Source: Bog-473 sp963838835 (GTDB lineage Bacteria > Actinomycetota > Acidimicrobiia > Acidimicrobiales > RAAP-2). From it: DNA of 64,000 nucleotides. This document shows, one piece after another, positions 10,115 to 18,923 of this stretch. The stretch's first letter is position 1; every line of letters starts with the position of its first letter. The notes under the pieces were generated by a model. The model was not told where the DNA came from and did no database searches. It was given only the letters and a program-made list of their open reading frames with translations. Position numbers and translations under genes: made by a program. The DNA is taken from positions 310,001-374,000 of the forward strand of contig CAWITA010000016.1 of the NCBI GenBank assembly GCA_963838835.1. Direction: 5' to 3'.

Positions 10115-11216
10115 AGTGATCTCTGGACCCGGAAGAACTTGAGCGGAGCTCGTGCGTGAGCGCTTCGCTCGATTCCACCGCTCGCCCACTTGGCTGGCGG
10201 CGCAGCATGTCGTCGATGAGTCCGGCGGTGAGCAGCTCACGAATCCGTCGAAGTCGGACATAGCGAGAGGAGACGAAGTCGTCATAGCTAAACTCGTAGT
10301 CGGCATACGCCCGGACGAGCTCGTCAACCCCTTCGGGCACACTCCAGCGAAGGCTGAGCTGCGGAAAGGTCTCGGTCAGCTTCGAGAAGTCGACGCGGTA
10401 GTCACGTAGATCTGGCCCGGCGTCCTCGGCCAGCGATACCGTCGACCCCGGGACTGCCTCGCTGACAATCGCTGCAATATCGCGGACCTGCACATTGTCC
10501 GTTGCGCGACCGACGTTGAAAGCTTCGTTGTGCACCACCTCGCGCGGCGCTTCGAGCATGACGAGGAACGAGCGACAGATGTCCTCGACGTGCACCAGCG
10601 GCCGCCACGGAGACCCGTCGCTGTCGAGGCGTACCTCTCCAGTCGTCATGGCAACGGCAGTCAGATTGTTCACCACGATATCGAGGCGGAGTCGCGGCGA
10701 GAATCCATACGCGGTAGCGTTGCGAAGGTAGGTCGGGCTGAACGAATCATCGGCGAGGAGTGAGAGCCCGCGCTCGGCCAAGACCTTCGTGTTGCCGTAA
10801 GGAGTGACCGGGAACAGTTCCGCCTTCTCGGTAACGGCTTCTGAGCCGGCCGCACCGTAGAGGCTGCAGGAGGACGCGAACAGGAAGCGTCCAACGCCGG
10901 CCCTCTTGGCAGTTCGACCCAGGTGGAGGGTCCCGTCGAGGTTGACCGAGTAGGTCGCCGAAGGATTCAGGTGGCCGAGGGGGTCATTGGACAGGGCGGC
11001 CAGGCAGACCACGGCGTCGTACCCTGCGCAATGTTCCGGCGCGACCTCTCTGATGTCGAGACACGGGCGGAGACCGGTGTCCTCTGGTCCTGGACCGAGG
11101 TCGCAACCCTCATAGAGGCCGAGGTCCAGACCTTCCACCGTGTGTCCGGCCGCCCGCAAGAACGGAACAAGAACAGCCCCGATGTAGCCGCGATCACCTG
11201 CTACGAGGATCCTCAT
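10029..11216 (-). CDS. NAD-dependent epimerase/dehydratase (extended SDR)
   Basis: NDP-sugar epimerase/dehydratase, 395 residues. The N-terminal dinucleotide motif reads MRILVAGDRGYIGAVLVPFL (GxxGxxG with D for T). The active site has SSCSLYGA and YGNTKVLAE (YxxxK), plus VVCLAALSNDP. The substrate part keeps RNATAYGFSPRLRLDIVVNN and WRPLVHVEDICRS. These match the family often found with 3,5-epimerases and methyltransferases in branched-sugar clusters. The C-terminus after about residue 335 (LLTAGLIDDMLRRQP) looks like out-of-frame extension, and it overlaps the convergent epimerase by 86 bp. A lost stop or an indel near 10170 is likely. Confidence 0.8.
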   Translation of the reverse strand: MRILVAGDRGYIGAVLVPFLRAAGHTVEGLDLGLYEGCDLGPGPEDTGLRPCLDIREVAPEHCAGYDAVVCLAALSNDPLGHLNPSATYSVNLDGTLHLGRTAKRAGVGRFLFASSCSLYGAAGSEAVTEKAELFPVTPYGNTKVLAERGLSLLADDSFSPTYLRNATAYGFSPRLRLDIVVNNLTAVAMTTGEVRLDSDGSPWRPLVHVEDICRSFLVMLEAPREVVHNEAFNVGRATDNVQVRDIAAIVSEAVPGSTVSLAEDAGPDLRDYRVDFSKLTETFPQLSLRWSVPEGVDELVRAYADYEFSYDDFVSSRYVRLRRIRELLTAGLIDDMLRRQPSGRAVESSEALTHELRSSSSGSRDHFTAGEPRRKVAVPTGHVATSPRPGAATK

Positions 11217-11363
11217 TAGTAACCCCTACGATTATCTGGATGTCGGACGGGGCCGCGACGCGACCCGCCGGTGAGTGGAGCGCGACGGGCCGCCGATGAT
11301 ACGGCCGTAGAAATCGAGACGTTGTCGACTGCCTGATCGAGGATCCCGTTCATGGTCTGGGGG

Positions 11364-12182
11364 CTACCCCAGCCGCGACGGCTTCTCTATGAACGGCATG
11401 TCGACAATTTCGGCTTGATTCCAGTGGCGCATGATACGCCGTCTTCTATGGAGGATGGCCTGGTGCAAGAGAGGAATCCTATGGCGCACGAATGGACCTA
11501 CCATTCGTGCCTTGACGCCGTTTCCGAGCGAATAGAGGCCGATTGTTGATTCGAAGTTAGGGCTCTTGGTCACTGGCTGGGGCAGCACACAGCGAACCCG
11601 GTCGAGGAACCCCTCATCGTAGAAGAAGCGCCAATCGTCAGCGGTTGCGCGAATGGGCAGTACATGTTCGATCATGCGCGCGCACGCCTCGCGAGTAATG
11701 ACGTAGGCGCCTGCATTCACCAGTTGACCAGCGTCAATAGGCAGCGCCAGCAATCGTGAAGACGGAAGGTCAAGCGAACCTTCAATGCTCATTCTGAGCG
11801 GATTCGGCGGATAACCGCCAAAGTTGAGTAGTGCCACTTCTGCACCTGTCAGATGACGGGCTATGTCATCAGCTAGAGCACTTAGGCCAGCTGGCAGTGT
11901 GACATCATCCTCCAGTACCAACGCTTGATCTCGGCCGTCTTCGAGGATCTTCTCATAGGTCTTGAGGTGGCTCAACGCACACCCCGCAGCGCCAGCTGGA
12001 AAGGGACATCGCGCGGCCAGTAAGGGATGATCGATTAGGGCAGAGTCAGCCAGATCAAGCGTACGGCCGTCGACGGCAGGAACAATTTCGTATTCCAGCC
12101 CAGTGCGTTGCAATTCGGCGGTGATATGCGCTCGTCGATCGGGTGAGCGAGCCAGGTTGATGACGTAGGCGTGCATGGCCAT
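11364..12182 (-). CDS. Family 25 glycosyltransferase (LPS-type)
   Basis: GT25 glycosyltransferase of 272 residues. I start at ATG 12182 (MAMHAYVINLARSPDRRAH) because GGAAAG stands just upstream; an in-frame ATG at 12239 would add an atypical basic leader. Family landmarks are VINLARSPDRR, EIVPAVDGRTL, AAGCALSHLKTYEKILED, ALVLEDDVTLP (the DD metal-binding motif), NFGGYPP and AGAYVITREACARMIEHVLP with DWRFFYDEGF. Base composition is visibly more AT-rich than the neighbours, which suggests a separate origin. It probably decorates the surface glycan made by the genes to its left. Confidence 0.85.
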   Translation of the reverse strand: MAMHAYVINLARSPDRRAHITAELQRTGLEYEIVPAVDGRTLDLADSALIDHPLLAARCPFPAGAAGCALSHLKTYEKILEDGRDQALVLEDDVTLPAGLSALADDIARHLTGAEVALLNFGGYPPNPLRMSIEGSLDLPSSRLLALPIDAGQLVNAGAYVITREACARMIEHVLPIRATADDWRFFYDEGFLDRVRCVLPQPVTKSPNFESTIGLYSLGNGVKARMVGPFVRHRIPLLHQAILHRRRRIMRHWNQAEIVDMPFIEKPSRLG

Positions 12183-12413
12183 GGTGAGTTCTTTCCTGCC
12201 CTTGCGCGGGCCAAAGCGTTGCGAGCGCCCCTCTTCCACAGCGCCGAAAGGCAGGTGCGGCCGAGGGGTCGACCTCGCAACGTATAGACGATTCCCAATT
12301 GCCCGGTCCTGATACAGCCGCGTGGTGGCTGATGAGCGACGTTTCCTAGGGCCGGAGGATCAAGGGGGCATTCACCCGCCCCGTTGACGGTCACGGATCA
12401 CGAGGCCACGATG

Positions 12414-14043
12414 TTACGAGGCGGCAGTGACCGAGTAGCTCGACACCTGGAACGTCTCGTTCACCCCACCCGTGGATGCGATCTCCCACCCGTCGCTGAA
12501 GTAGGTCCACGTGCTGCCAGCAGGCAGATAGCGGTTGTTCTCCAGCCACTTGACCATGGCGAGGATGTCCACGCTGCCCGACCGCTCACTCTGCTTCGCC
12601 GCTCCTTCGCCGGCGCCGAGCTTCCACGCCACTGTCGATCCGAAGTCACACAGATGCCAGGTCTGCACCGGTACGCCATTCGTGCCCCCGAAGGTGGCCG
12701 TCGCCACGGAGTCACAGTCACCGTTGCCAGCGAAGTCGTACTGGATCATCACCTCATTGCCCCCACCGTTGAACCACAAGTCGTACATGGCCCAGGCGCT
12801 GGTGTTGGCCGTGGCGTTCATGTCCTCGGAGAAGCGAGAGGTGATCTGCGAGTAGCTGTCGACTGAGGTGTTCGGATCGGTGAAGTCGAGTCCGGTGTTG
12901 GGGAATGACACGACCGCGGTGTTACCAGCGGGCATGTTCGCCTCCACTTGCCAATCACCTGGGCCGTTGGCGGACAGCGTCTGTTCCCAGCCAGCGATCG
13001 GATTCCACACGTTCTGATCGACGTACGGGAGGGCACCTCCACTCCATGAGATTTGCGGATCGGCGCCGAAGGGGCAGTGACCCAGCTGGTCACTGGTCAC
13101 ACACGCCCACTCCGTCGTGGTTTGCGGAGTGCCAGCGAAGGGAGCCATGCCGACGATCGGGGCGTTGAGGTGCAGACTCCCGGCCGAGCCGTAGAACGCC
13201 GCGTCGCCGTAGGTGAACACGCCGCCGTCGGAGGCCACGAGCCAGTAGCCGCCGCCGTCGGACGTCGCCGCCATGCCGACGATCGGGGCGTTGAGGTGCA
13301 GGCTCCCGGCCGAGCCGTAGAACGCCGCGTCGCCGTAGGTGAACACGCCGCCGTCGGACGCCACGAGCCAGTAGCCGCCGCCGTCGGACGTGGCCGCCAT
13401 GCCGACGATCGGGGCGTTGAGGTGCAGACTCCCGGCCGAGCCGTAGAACGCCGCGTCGCCGTAGGTGAACACGCCGCCGTCGGAGGCCACGAGCCAGTAG
13501 CCGCCGCCGTCGGGCGTCGCCGCCATGCCGACGATCGGGGCGTTGAGGTGCAGGCTCCCGGCCGAGCCGTAGAACGCCGCGTCGCCGTAGGTGAACACGC
13601 CGCCGTCGGACGCCACGAGCCAGTAGCCGCCGCCGTCGGGCGTCGCCGCCATGCCGACGATCGGGGCGTTGAGTCGCAGGGCCCCCGTCGAGCCGTAGAA
13701 CGCCGCGTCGCCGTAGTTGAAGACCCCGCCGTCGGACGCCACGAGCCAGTAGCCGCCGCCCGGGCGTGGCTGCCGTGCCGACAATGGGCGCGTTGAGATG
13801 CAAGGAACCCGCGGAGCCATGGAACTGCGTGCTGCCATAGTTGAACACCCCGCCGTCGGACGCCGCGAGCCAGTACCCGGATGAGATCGGGCTCGCCGCT
13901 GCGGCTGGCGTTGACGCGAGAGCTGTCTTCGAGGGTCCAGAACTCGAGAGAGACCACGCCGACGACCCTGCGATCACAAAGACGCCGAGGCCAACGGGTA
14001 CAGCCATTTCAATGAACCGGAGCACTCTTGAGCGGAGTGTCAC
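12414..14043 (-). pseudogene. Secreted GH12-like protein with six 42-residue repeats, one frameshift
   Basis: GTG start at 14043 behind GGAGG. The N-terminus has an uncleaved or Sec-type hydrophobic segment (MAVPVGLGVFVIAGSSAWSL). Six repeats of 42 residues follow, of the type GGGYWLVASDGGVF..YGDAAFYGS..LNAPIVG. Such repeats are common in secreted actinobacterial proteins and are probably blade-like binding modules. A one-base loss near 13760, after the first repeat, shifts the frame; the rest reads on to 12414. The C-terminal 210 residues (NVWNPIAGWEQTLSANGPGDW, AWAMYDLWFNGGGNEVMIQY, VQTWHLCDF, MVKWLENNRYLPAGSTW) resemble clan-C beta-jelly-roll glycosidases such as GH12. I have not located both catalytic Glu residues with certainty, although one candidate is in GNEVMIQYDF. 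Confidence 0.6.
13140..13890 (-). repeat. Coding tandem repeat, 126-bp unit
   Basis: The GH12-like gene contains near-identical direct repeats with a 126-bp period (for example the word gccatgccgacgatcgg at 13144, 13270 and 13396, then further copies at the same spacing). Five copies are almost identical at the DNA level; the outermost, N-terminal one is diverged. The in-frame period encodes 42 residues. The high identity implies recent expansion or gene conversion. Confidence 0.9.
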
Positions 14044-14924
14044 GCTCGTCCCTCCTGCCTCCCTGCCATAAGTGGACGCGTACGGCGGGGACCTCACTAC
14101 GACGCTAACACTGCGGCAGCGCATTGAGTTCGGGCTGATTCAGGGTCGCTGGCGCGAGCATGATCGTCCATCAATCTTGGGACACCAAAGACGGTCAAAT
14201 CCGGGCTCGATCCATAAGAACGGTCCCAGGCGTCACTGATTTGTGGGATAGTCCCACGGGTTATTGGGACAAATGCGTGTGTGTACGACTCGCTCGGCGT
14301 TTCGTGCCAAAAAAAACGTGTGACCGCTCAACTCTACGGGAAGGTGCGACGCTTCAGAAGCCCGGGTCGAAGGCGTCCACAATCGGTCGCACCGGTTCGA
14401 CGAGGTCGAGCAACGTTTCGCCAATTTTCATGGTCTCTTCGCAACCGAAGGACGTATCTAAATGGTCGTGACTCGGCTCATAGCACGAGTAATGCCTGAG
14501 GACTCCTTCCATGGGGCCACCCGAAGGTGCTCGGCTCGAGCAGCAGTGCCGGCCTCCCGATATCCCCCCGCGAATCTATGAGCCCGGTTGCCGCGGACAA
14601 AGGCACCGTCCGTCACGAATGGTCCGCGAGACCGCACGTCCCAAAATGGCTGTTGTCCGGTGGTGCGCGAGCGGTCAGGTGCGGCGTCATCACCATGCCT
14701 GAAATCGTCGATCGAGGCGGAAGTCGTTCGCCCACGGTCCTTCCGGCATCGAGCGCCCGGGCCGTCGGCGAAGCAGTTGAGTCGGCAACCGATCCCCTGC
14801 ATGATCAGAAGTTCCGAGAGCAGGGTCACCTCACAGCGGAAACGACCGCAAGTGCGGCCTTCTGTGCCGATCGGGAGGGACCGAACGGGCCGCCCCAGAA
14901 AATACCTCCAGTTTCAAGTTCGTC
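14044..14924. other. Non-coding interval between divergent surface-protein genes
   Basis: About 880 bp without a defensible gene; the reading frames here show no family motifs. It holds a perfect 6-bp inverted repeat GTGGGA-TAG-TCCCAC at 14243-14257 and several further GGGAC words (near 14180 and 14266). Promoters for the minus-strand repeat protein and the plus-strand Tat protein must lie at its two ends. Confidence 0.45.
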
Positions 14925-15434
14925 ATGAGCGCAGCCCACGCCACAACGGATGGCAACGGTTCGGCTGAGATGGTCGAGACGATGAATAGACGAAAAATCC
15001 TGGGGGCTGCTCTCGGTGTTGCCAGCGCAGGGGTCGTGGGAGGATCGGTCTTAGCGGAGACCTCTGCCGTTCCAGCCGGGGCGGCCACGACGACCGAACT
15101 GGGAGCCCTGGCGCCAGCGGTGGTCAATCTCACGGACGCGCCGACGATCGCCGTCGACGCCAGTCTCGGCAACGATTTCCGGGTGACCATATCTGCGAAT
15201 CGCACCATGGGTAACCCGACCAATGCCACGGGTGGGGAACAGATCATCTTCCAGATAACCCAAGGCACCGGAGCGCCGTTCACCATGGCTTGGGGCAACA
15301 GCTACGAATTCTCCACCAGCCTGCCACAGCCCTCCCTGAGTGGCGGGGCCGGTCAAACGGATCTGCTGGGATTCATCTATGACGCAGCCACCGGCAAGTG
15401 GCTGCTGGCCGCCTTCGTCGACGGGTTCAGTTGA
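14925..15434 (+). CDS. Tat-signal surface protein, N-terminal half of a split DUF4082-type locus
   Basis: 169 residues. A twin-arginine signal (TMNRRKILGAALGVASAGVV) lies at about residues 20-45 and indicates folded export. The mature part (LGALAPAVVNLTDAPTIAVD, QIIFQITQGTGAPFTMAWGN, LLGFIYDAATGKWLLAAFVD) is a beta-rich domain of unknown function. The same domain forms the N-terminal part of the downstream 16709-18580 protein. Its TGA (15432-15434) overlaps the ATG of the next gene (15434), so the two are coupled. In the paralogue the equivalent junction is fused in one frame; here it is split by the overlapping stop. No enzymatic motif is seen. Confidence 0.75.
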   Translation: MSAAHATTDGNGSAEMVETMNRRKILGAALGVASAGVVGGSVLAETSAVPAGAATTTELGALAPAVVNLTDAPTIAVDASLGNDFRVTISANRTMGNPTNATGGEQIIFQITQGTGAPFTMAWGNSYEFSTSLPQPSLSGGAGQTDLLGFIYDAATGKWLLAAFVDGFS

Positions 15435-16660
15435 TGGCGAGCTACCGACTGTTTCCCTCCACCGACGGGCCAGCAACCGCCACGTCATACGCGGGCAACT
15501 TCATCGCCGGAGTCGTGTTCGCAGTGACCGAGGACGACTGCTGGTTCGAGGGCTACTGGTGGTGGGTGGCGAACAACGGCCCGACCACTGCCCAGAAGTT
15601 CGCGCTCTGGCTCATGACAAGCGCGGGAGCCGGAGTGCTGATCCCAGCGGCCACCGTCACCTCCGGGCCTCTCTCCGCGGGTTGGAACTACATACCGCTC
15701 CCCAGCCCCGTTCCGCTGACCATCGGAGGGCCGCAGGAGACTGGCGGTGCCTGCTATGTGGCCGCGACGGGAGTCAATGGAAACTTCCCCGACACCAATG
15801 GATACTTCGCCACAGGGGGTCCCGCCCCGGCTGGCATCACGAACGGGCCGCTCGTGGCATATTCGGATCAGTCCGGGTCCAACCCGGGTCCCTTCGCCAC
15901 GTCTCAGGGCGTATTCAGCACGGGTGGCACAGACCCCACGGTGTACGTGCCAGGGGTTGGCTTCGAGTCAGCCAACTTCTGGATGGACCTCCAGGTGTCC
16001 GACGCGGCTCCCGCCGGTTACACGGGCTCGTATCGTTTGTGGCCAAACTTCGTCAATCCCACCAATGGGATTGGGCCTAGCAACGACATGGGTGCGCAAA
16101 CCATGGGGACGATCTTTTCACTGTCTCAGCCGTGCGCGCTCAATAACGTCTGGCTGTACAGCCCGGACGGAGTGGAGGGCCTACCAGCCAGCACCCAGAT
16201 CTGGAATACCGGAACGCAGTCTCTGATGGCCGGCACCGACCTGGCGGCCGCCTGGTCGGGCCAAGCAGGAAGCGGTTGGATCGCCAATAGCTACAGCGCC
16301 TTGGACATCGTCCTGCCGGCCGGCGTGTACATTGCCACCGTCTACAACGACAGCGGGCAAAAGTTCTATGTGGAGACGAAGGGCTACTTCGGCTCCCACG
16401 ACGGAATTATCGGACCCGGCGCCTCGGGACTCAGCAACGGACCTTTGTCGGCACCATCGAACTCCGACTCCGTCAATCCGCCCGGTGGCAACTCATGCTA
16501 CTTCACGGGTGGCGTCGTCCCGACGTACCCGAACGCCTGGGACACAAACGACGGCGGCGAGAACCGGTGGGTGGACGTCGAAGTCACACCGGCAGGTATG
16601 ACCGTCGGCTCCGGCCCTGCGACGGTTAATTCTGGCGCATTCCTGGCGTTTTTCCCGTGA
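15434..16660 (+). CDS. Two-module DUF4082-like protein, coupled to the upstream Tat protein
   Basis: 408 residues from ATG 15434, which overlaps the upstream stop. It has no signal peptide of its own, which is odd for a protein whose homologue is exported. Module 1 (about 1-195) runs from MASYRLFPSTDGPATATSY to ANFWMDLQVSDA. Module 2 (about 200-400) runs from SYRLWPNFVNPTNGIG to NRWVDVEVTPAG. Both follow the DUF4082-like pattern: an initial RLxPS, a central ALW.. strand, and a final FWMDLQV/WVDVEV. The protein is about half identical by eye to the C-terminal part of the next gene. It may travel with the Tat-exported upstream product by piggyback, or the split may be a recent mutation. Confidence 0.7.
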   Translation: MASYRLFPSTDGPATATSYAGNFIAGVVFAVTEDDCWFEGYWWWVANNGPTTAQKFALWLMTSAGAGVLIPAATVTSGPLSAGWNYIPLPSPVPLTIGGPQETGGACYVAATGVNGNFPDTNGYFATGGPAPAGITNGPLVAYSDQSGSNPGPFATSQGVFSTGGTDPTVYVPGVGFESANFWMDLQVSDAAPAGYTGSYRLWPNFVNPTNGIGPSNDMGAQTMGTIFSLSQPCALNNVWLYSPDGVEGLPASTQIWNTGTQSLMAGTDLAAAWSGQAGSGWIANSYSALDIVLPAGVYIATVYNDSGQKFYVETKGYFGSHDGIIGPGASGLSNGPLSAPSNSDSVNPPGGNSCYFTGGVVPTYPNAWDTNDGGENRWVDVEVTPAGMTVGSGPATVNSGAFLAFFP

Positions 16661-16708
16661 GAGAACTGAATGCGGGTCGAAGGGCACGCACCGGACTACG
16701 GAGGCACG

Positions 16709-18580
16709 ATGGATAGGAAAGCAGGGTCTCATCGAGCCAAGCACGCCAAGGGCAGGGCGAAGGGCGCAGCCACCGGACGGCACACTAAGGCGGACGGGCT
16801 CAACCAGAAGCAGCCGATTGCCACTCAGGATCCATTTCAGACGGCGAAGGGCGCAGCCACTGGTCGGCACACCAAGGCAGACGGGCTCAACCTTGAGCAG
16901 CCGACGCTCACTCAGGATCCATTTCAGACGGCGAAGGGCGCAGCCACTGGTCGGCACACCAAGGCAGACGGGCTCAACCTTGAGCAGCCGACGCTCACTC
17001 AGGATCCATTTCCTACGGTGAATCGGAGGAAGGTCCTCGGACTGGCTGCGGCCGGAGTCGCAGGTGGATACGTTCTCTCCGAGGCGGCCTTCCCCTCCCT
17101 CGCCTCTGCGGCCACGACAACGGAACAGGGGGCACTGGCACCCGCAGTCATCAACCTGACCGACGCACCGACGATCGCGATCGACGCCAGCCTCGGAAAC
17201 GACTTCCGCGTGACCATCGCCAACAGTCGAGCGATGGGCAACCCGGCAAACCCGACGGACGGGCAGAAGATCGTGTTGCAGATCACCCAGGGTGCCGCGG
17301 GGTCATGCACCATCGCCTGGGGGAACACATTCGACTTCTCGTCCGGCCTGCCGCAGCCCACCCTCAGCACGACGGCAGGGCAGACCGACCTGCTCGCATT
17401 CATCTACAACGCCGCCATGGGCAAATGGCTGCTCGTGGCGTTTGTCAAGGGCTTTAACCCGACGATCACCGCTCCTCCGCCCGGGACGTTCCGACTGTTC
17501 CCGTCCACCAACGGCCCGTCCAGCGCCGTTGCCTATGGCGGGTCCTTCCTGGCCGGTGTCGTCTTCCAGGTCACTACGGGAGGCACCTGGTTGGACGGCT
17601 TCTGGTGGTGGGTCTGTGCCTCTGGGCAACCCACCTCACCGCAGAAGTTCGCACTGTGGGCTCTGTACAACGTCGGTATCGGAGCCCTGGTGCCCGCCGC
17701 CACGGTCACATCTGGCCCTCTAACGGCTGGCCAGTGGAACTACGTATCGCTCGTGGCGCCAGTTCCGCTCGCGGCCGGCGCCTGCTACAACGTTTGCACC
17801 GGGTTCAGCGGGGGCTTTCCGGACACCAATAGCCAGTTCGGCGCAGGCGACCCTTACAGCGCCGGGATCGTCACCGGTCCCTTGTCCGCGTTCTCCGATC
17901 AGTCCGGGACACTGCCGGCCCCGTTTTCGATGCCGCAGGGCCTCTTCGGCGTTGGCGGCACGGATCCCACGGTGTACATGCCATCGGATGGTTTCGAGTC
18001 AGCCAACTTCTGGATGGATCTCCAAGTCGGAACCACTCCACCAGCCGGGACGTCCTATCGGCTCTGGCCCAGCTATCCGACGCTTCCCGGCGGCGCCTCT
18101 ATTGACACCGTCGGGTACACCGTGGCAAACGAATTCCAGCTCTCGCAGTCCTGCACCCTGGACAACATCTGGTTCTACTCGGCTCCGGGAGCAACGGCGT
18201 TGCCAACTCGATGCGCGATCTGGAACGTCAGCACGCAAGCTGAGGTGGCTGGCACTGACAACAGCTCGCCGTCGTGGTCCGGGTCTGCAGGCTCTGGATG
18301 GGTGGCCTGCGCCTACAGTGGCGTGACGTTGGCCCCTGGCGATTACAAGGTCGCCGCCTTCTCGCCTGGAGGTTCCCCCTGGTTCCAAGTGACACCCAAT
18401 TACTGGACCGACGGTGGGCCGGGCACCAACGGCATAACTTCCGGTCCGCTCATGGCACCCGGCTCGTCTACCGCGACGAGTCCAGGCCAGGGTACCTACA
18501 ATCCCGGCTCGTGGGCGTATCCGCTGACCGGGGGTACCGGGGAGAACTTCTGGGTTGACGCCGAGGTCACCCCGTCCTGA
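16709..18580 (+). CDS. Tat-exported DUF4082-like surface protein with N-terminal repeats
   Basis: 623 residues from ATG 16709, preceded by GGAGG four bases upstream; an ATG at 16670 lacks an RBS. Residues 1-17 are basic. Residues 18-104 are three 29-residue repeats of the form KGAATGRHTKADGLN..Q.......TQDPF. A Tat motif NRRKVLGLAAAGVAGGYVL follows at about 107, unusually far from the start. Then comes the same beta domain as in 14925-15434, and then two DUF4082-like modules as in 15434-16660 (RLFPSTNGPSSAVAYGGSF ... NFWMDLQV; SYRLWPSYPTLPGG ... FWVDAEVTPS). It is a clear tandem paralogue of the upstream gene pair, here in one frame. Likely an extracellular structural or adhesive protein. Confidence 0.75.
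   Translation: MDRKAGSHRAKHAKGRAKGAATGRHTKADGLNQKQPIATQDPFQTAKGAATGRHTKADGLNLEQPTLTQDPFQTAKGAATGRHTKADGLNLEQPTLTQDPFPTVNRRKVLGLAAAGVAGGYVLSEAAFPSLASAATTTEQGALAPAVINLTDAPTIAIDASLGNDFRVTIANSRAMGNPANPTDGQKIVLQITQGAAGSCTIAWGNTFDFSSGLPQPTLSTTAGQTDLLAFIYNAAMGKWLLVAFVKGFNPTITAPPPGTFRLFPSTNGPSSAVAYGGSFLAGVVFQVTTGGTWLDGFWWWVCASGQPTSPQKFALWALYNVGIGALVPAATVTSGPLTAGQWNYVSLVAPVPLAAGACYNVCTGFSGGFPDTNSQFGAGDPYSAGIVTGPLSAFSDQSGTLPAPFSMPQGLFGVGGTDPTVYMPSDGFESANFWMDLQVGTTPPAGTSYRLWPSYPTLPGGASIDTVGYTVANEFQLSQSCTLDNIWFYSAPGATALPTRCAIWNVSTQAEVAGTDNSSPSWSGSAGSGWVACAYSGVTLAPGDYKVAAFSPGGSPWFQVTPNYWTDGGPGTNGITSGPLMAPGSSTATSPGQGTYNPGSWAYPLTGGTGENFWVDAEVTPS
16760..17020 (+). repeat. Three direct repeats of 87 bp
   Basis: Units at 16760-16846, 16847-16933 and 16934-17020. 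Copies 2 and 3 are virtually identical at the DNA level (including ctcaaccttgagcagccgac), and copy 1 differs at several bases. They encode the 29-residue repeat before the Tat motif of the surface protein. Confidence 0.95.
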
Positions 18581-18601
18581 GCACGCTCGACCATACACCA
18601 G

Positions 18602-18820
18602 GTGGTCCGCAGCACTCTCCTTCCCGCCCACCCCCAATCTTCGTCGACGATGCGCACTCATCTTGACCCTGCGTTTGGAAACCGCGAGGTAAGCAGCATC
18701 ACGCACGACGAGGTGCAAGCCCATTCACGAGGAATCGGACAGCGGCGCGGCCTCCCCGCGGCCTGCATCGATCGTGCTCGCTACATCGGAAGACGAGAGT
18801 GGCTGATCCACGAGCCGTGA
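18602..18820 (+). pseudogene. Phage/tyrosine integrase N-terminal fragment
   Basis: A 72-residue frame whose middle (STMRTHLDPAFGNREVSSIT, then HDEVQAHSRGI) matches the core-binding SAM-like domain of tyrosine recombinases (pattern LRxHxxPAFGDRxxxxIT..DVQ). The catalytic domain is absent. It lies left of the tRNA-Ile att array, so it may be a remnant of an earlier integrated element. The match is by eye only. Confidence 0.45.
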
Positions 18821-18923
18821 TGACAGGACAAGCTCACCGTCGCGGACCGTGACTCAGCTTCGTTTGGCAGTGACTTCAACTGAATGGAGCGAGTCGCACC
18901 CCCCTTCGCCTGTAGCCTGAGTC

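Noticed and set aside
13053..13796. Long plus-strand frame opposite the repeat protein
   Set aside because: It is a periodic RHADDRGVEVQ-type shadow of the 126-bp repeats on the other strand, with no family pattern.
13140..17020. CRISPR array suggested by regular repeats
   Set aside because: Repeats are head-to-tail without unique spacers and are in frame within proteins (126-bp and 87-bp periods).
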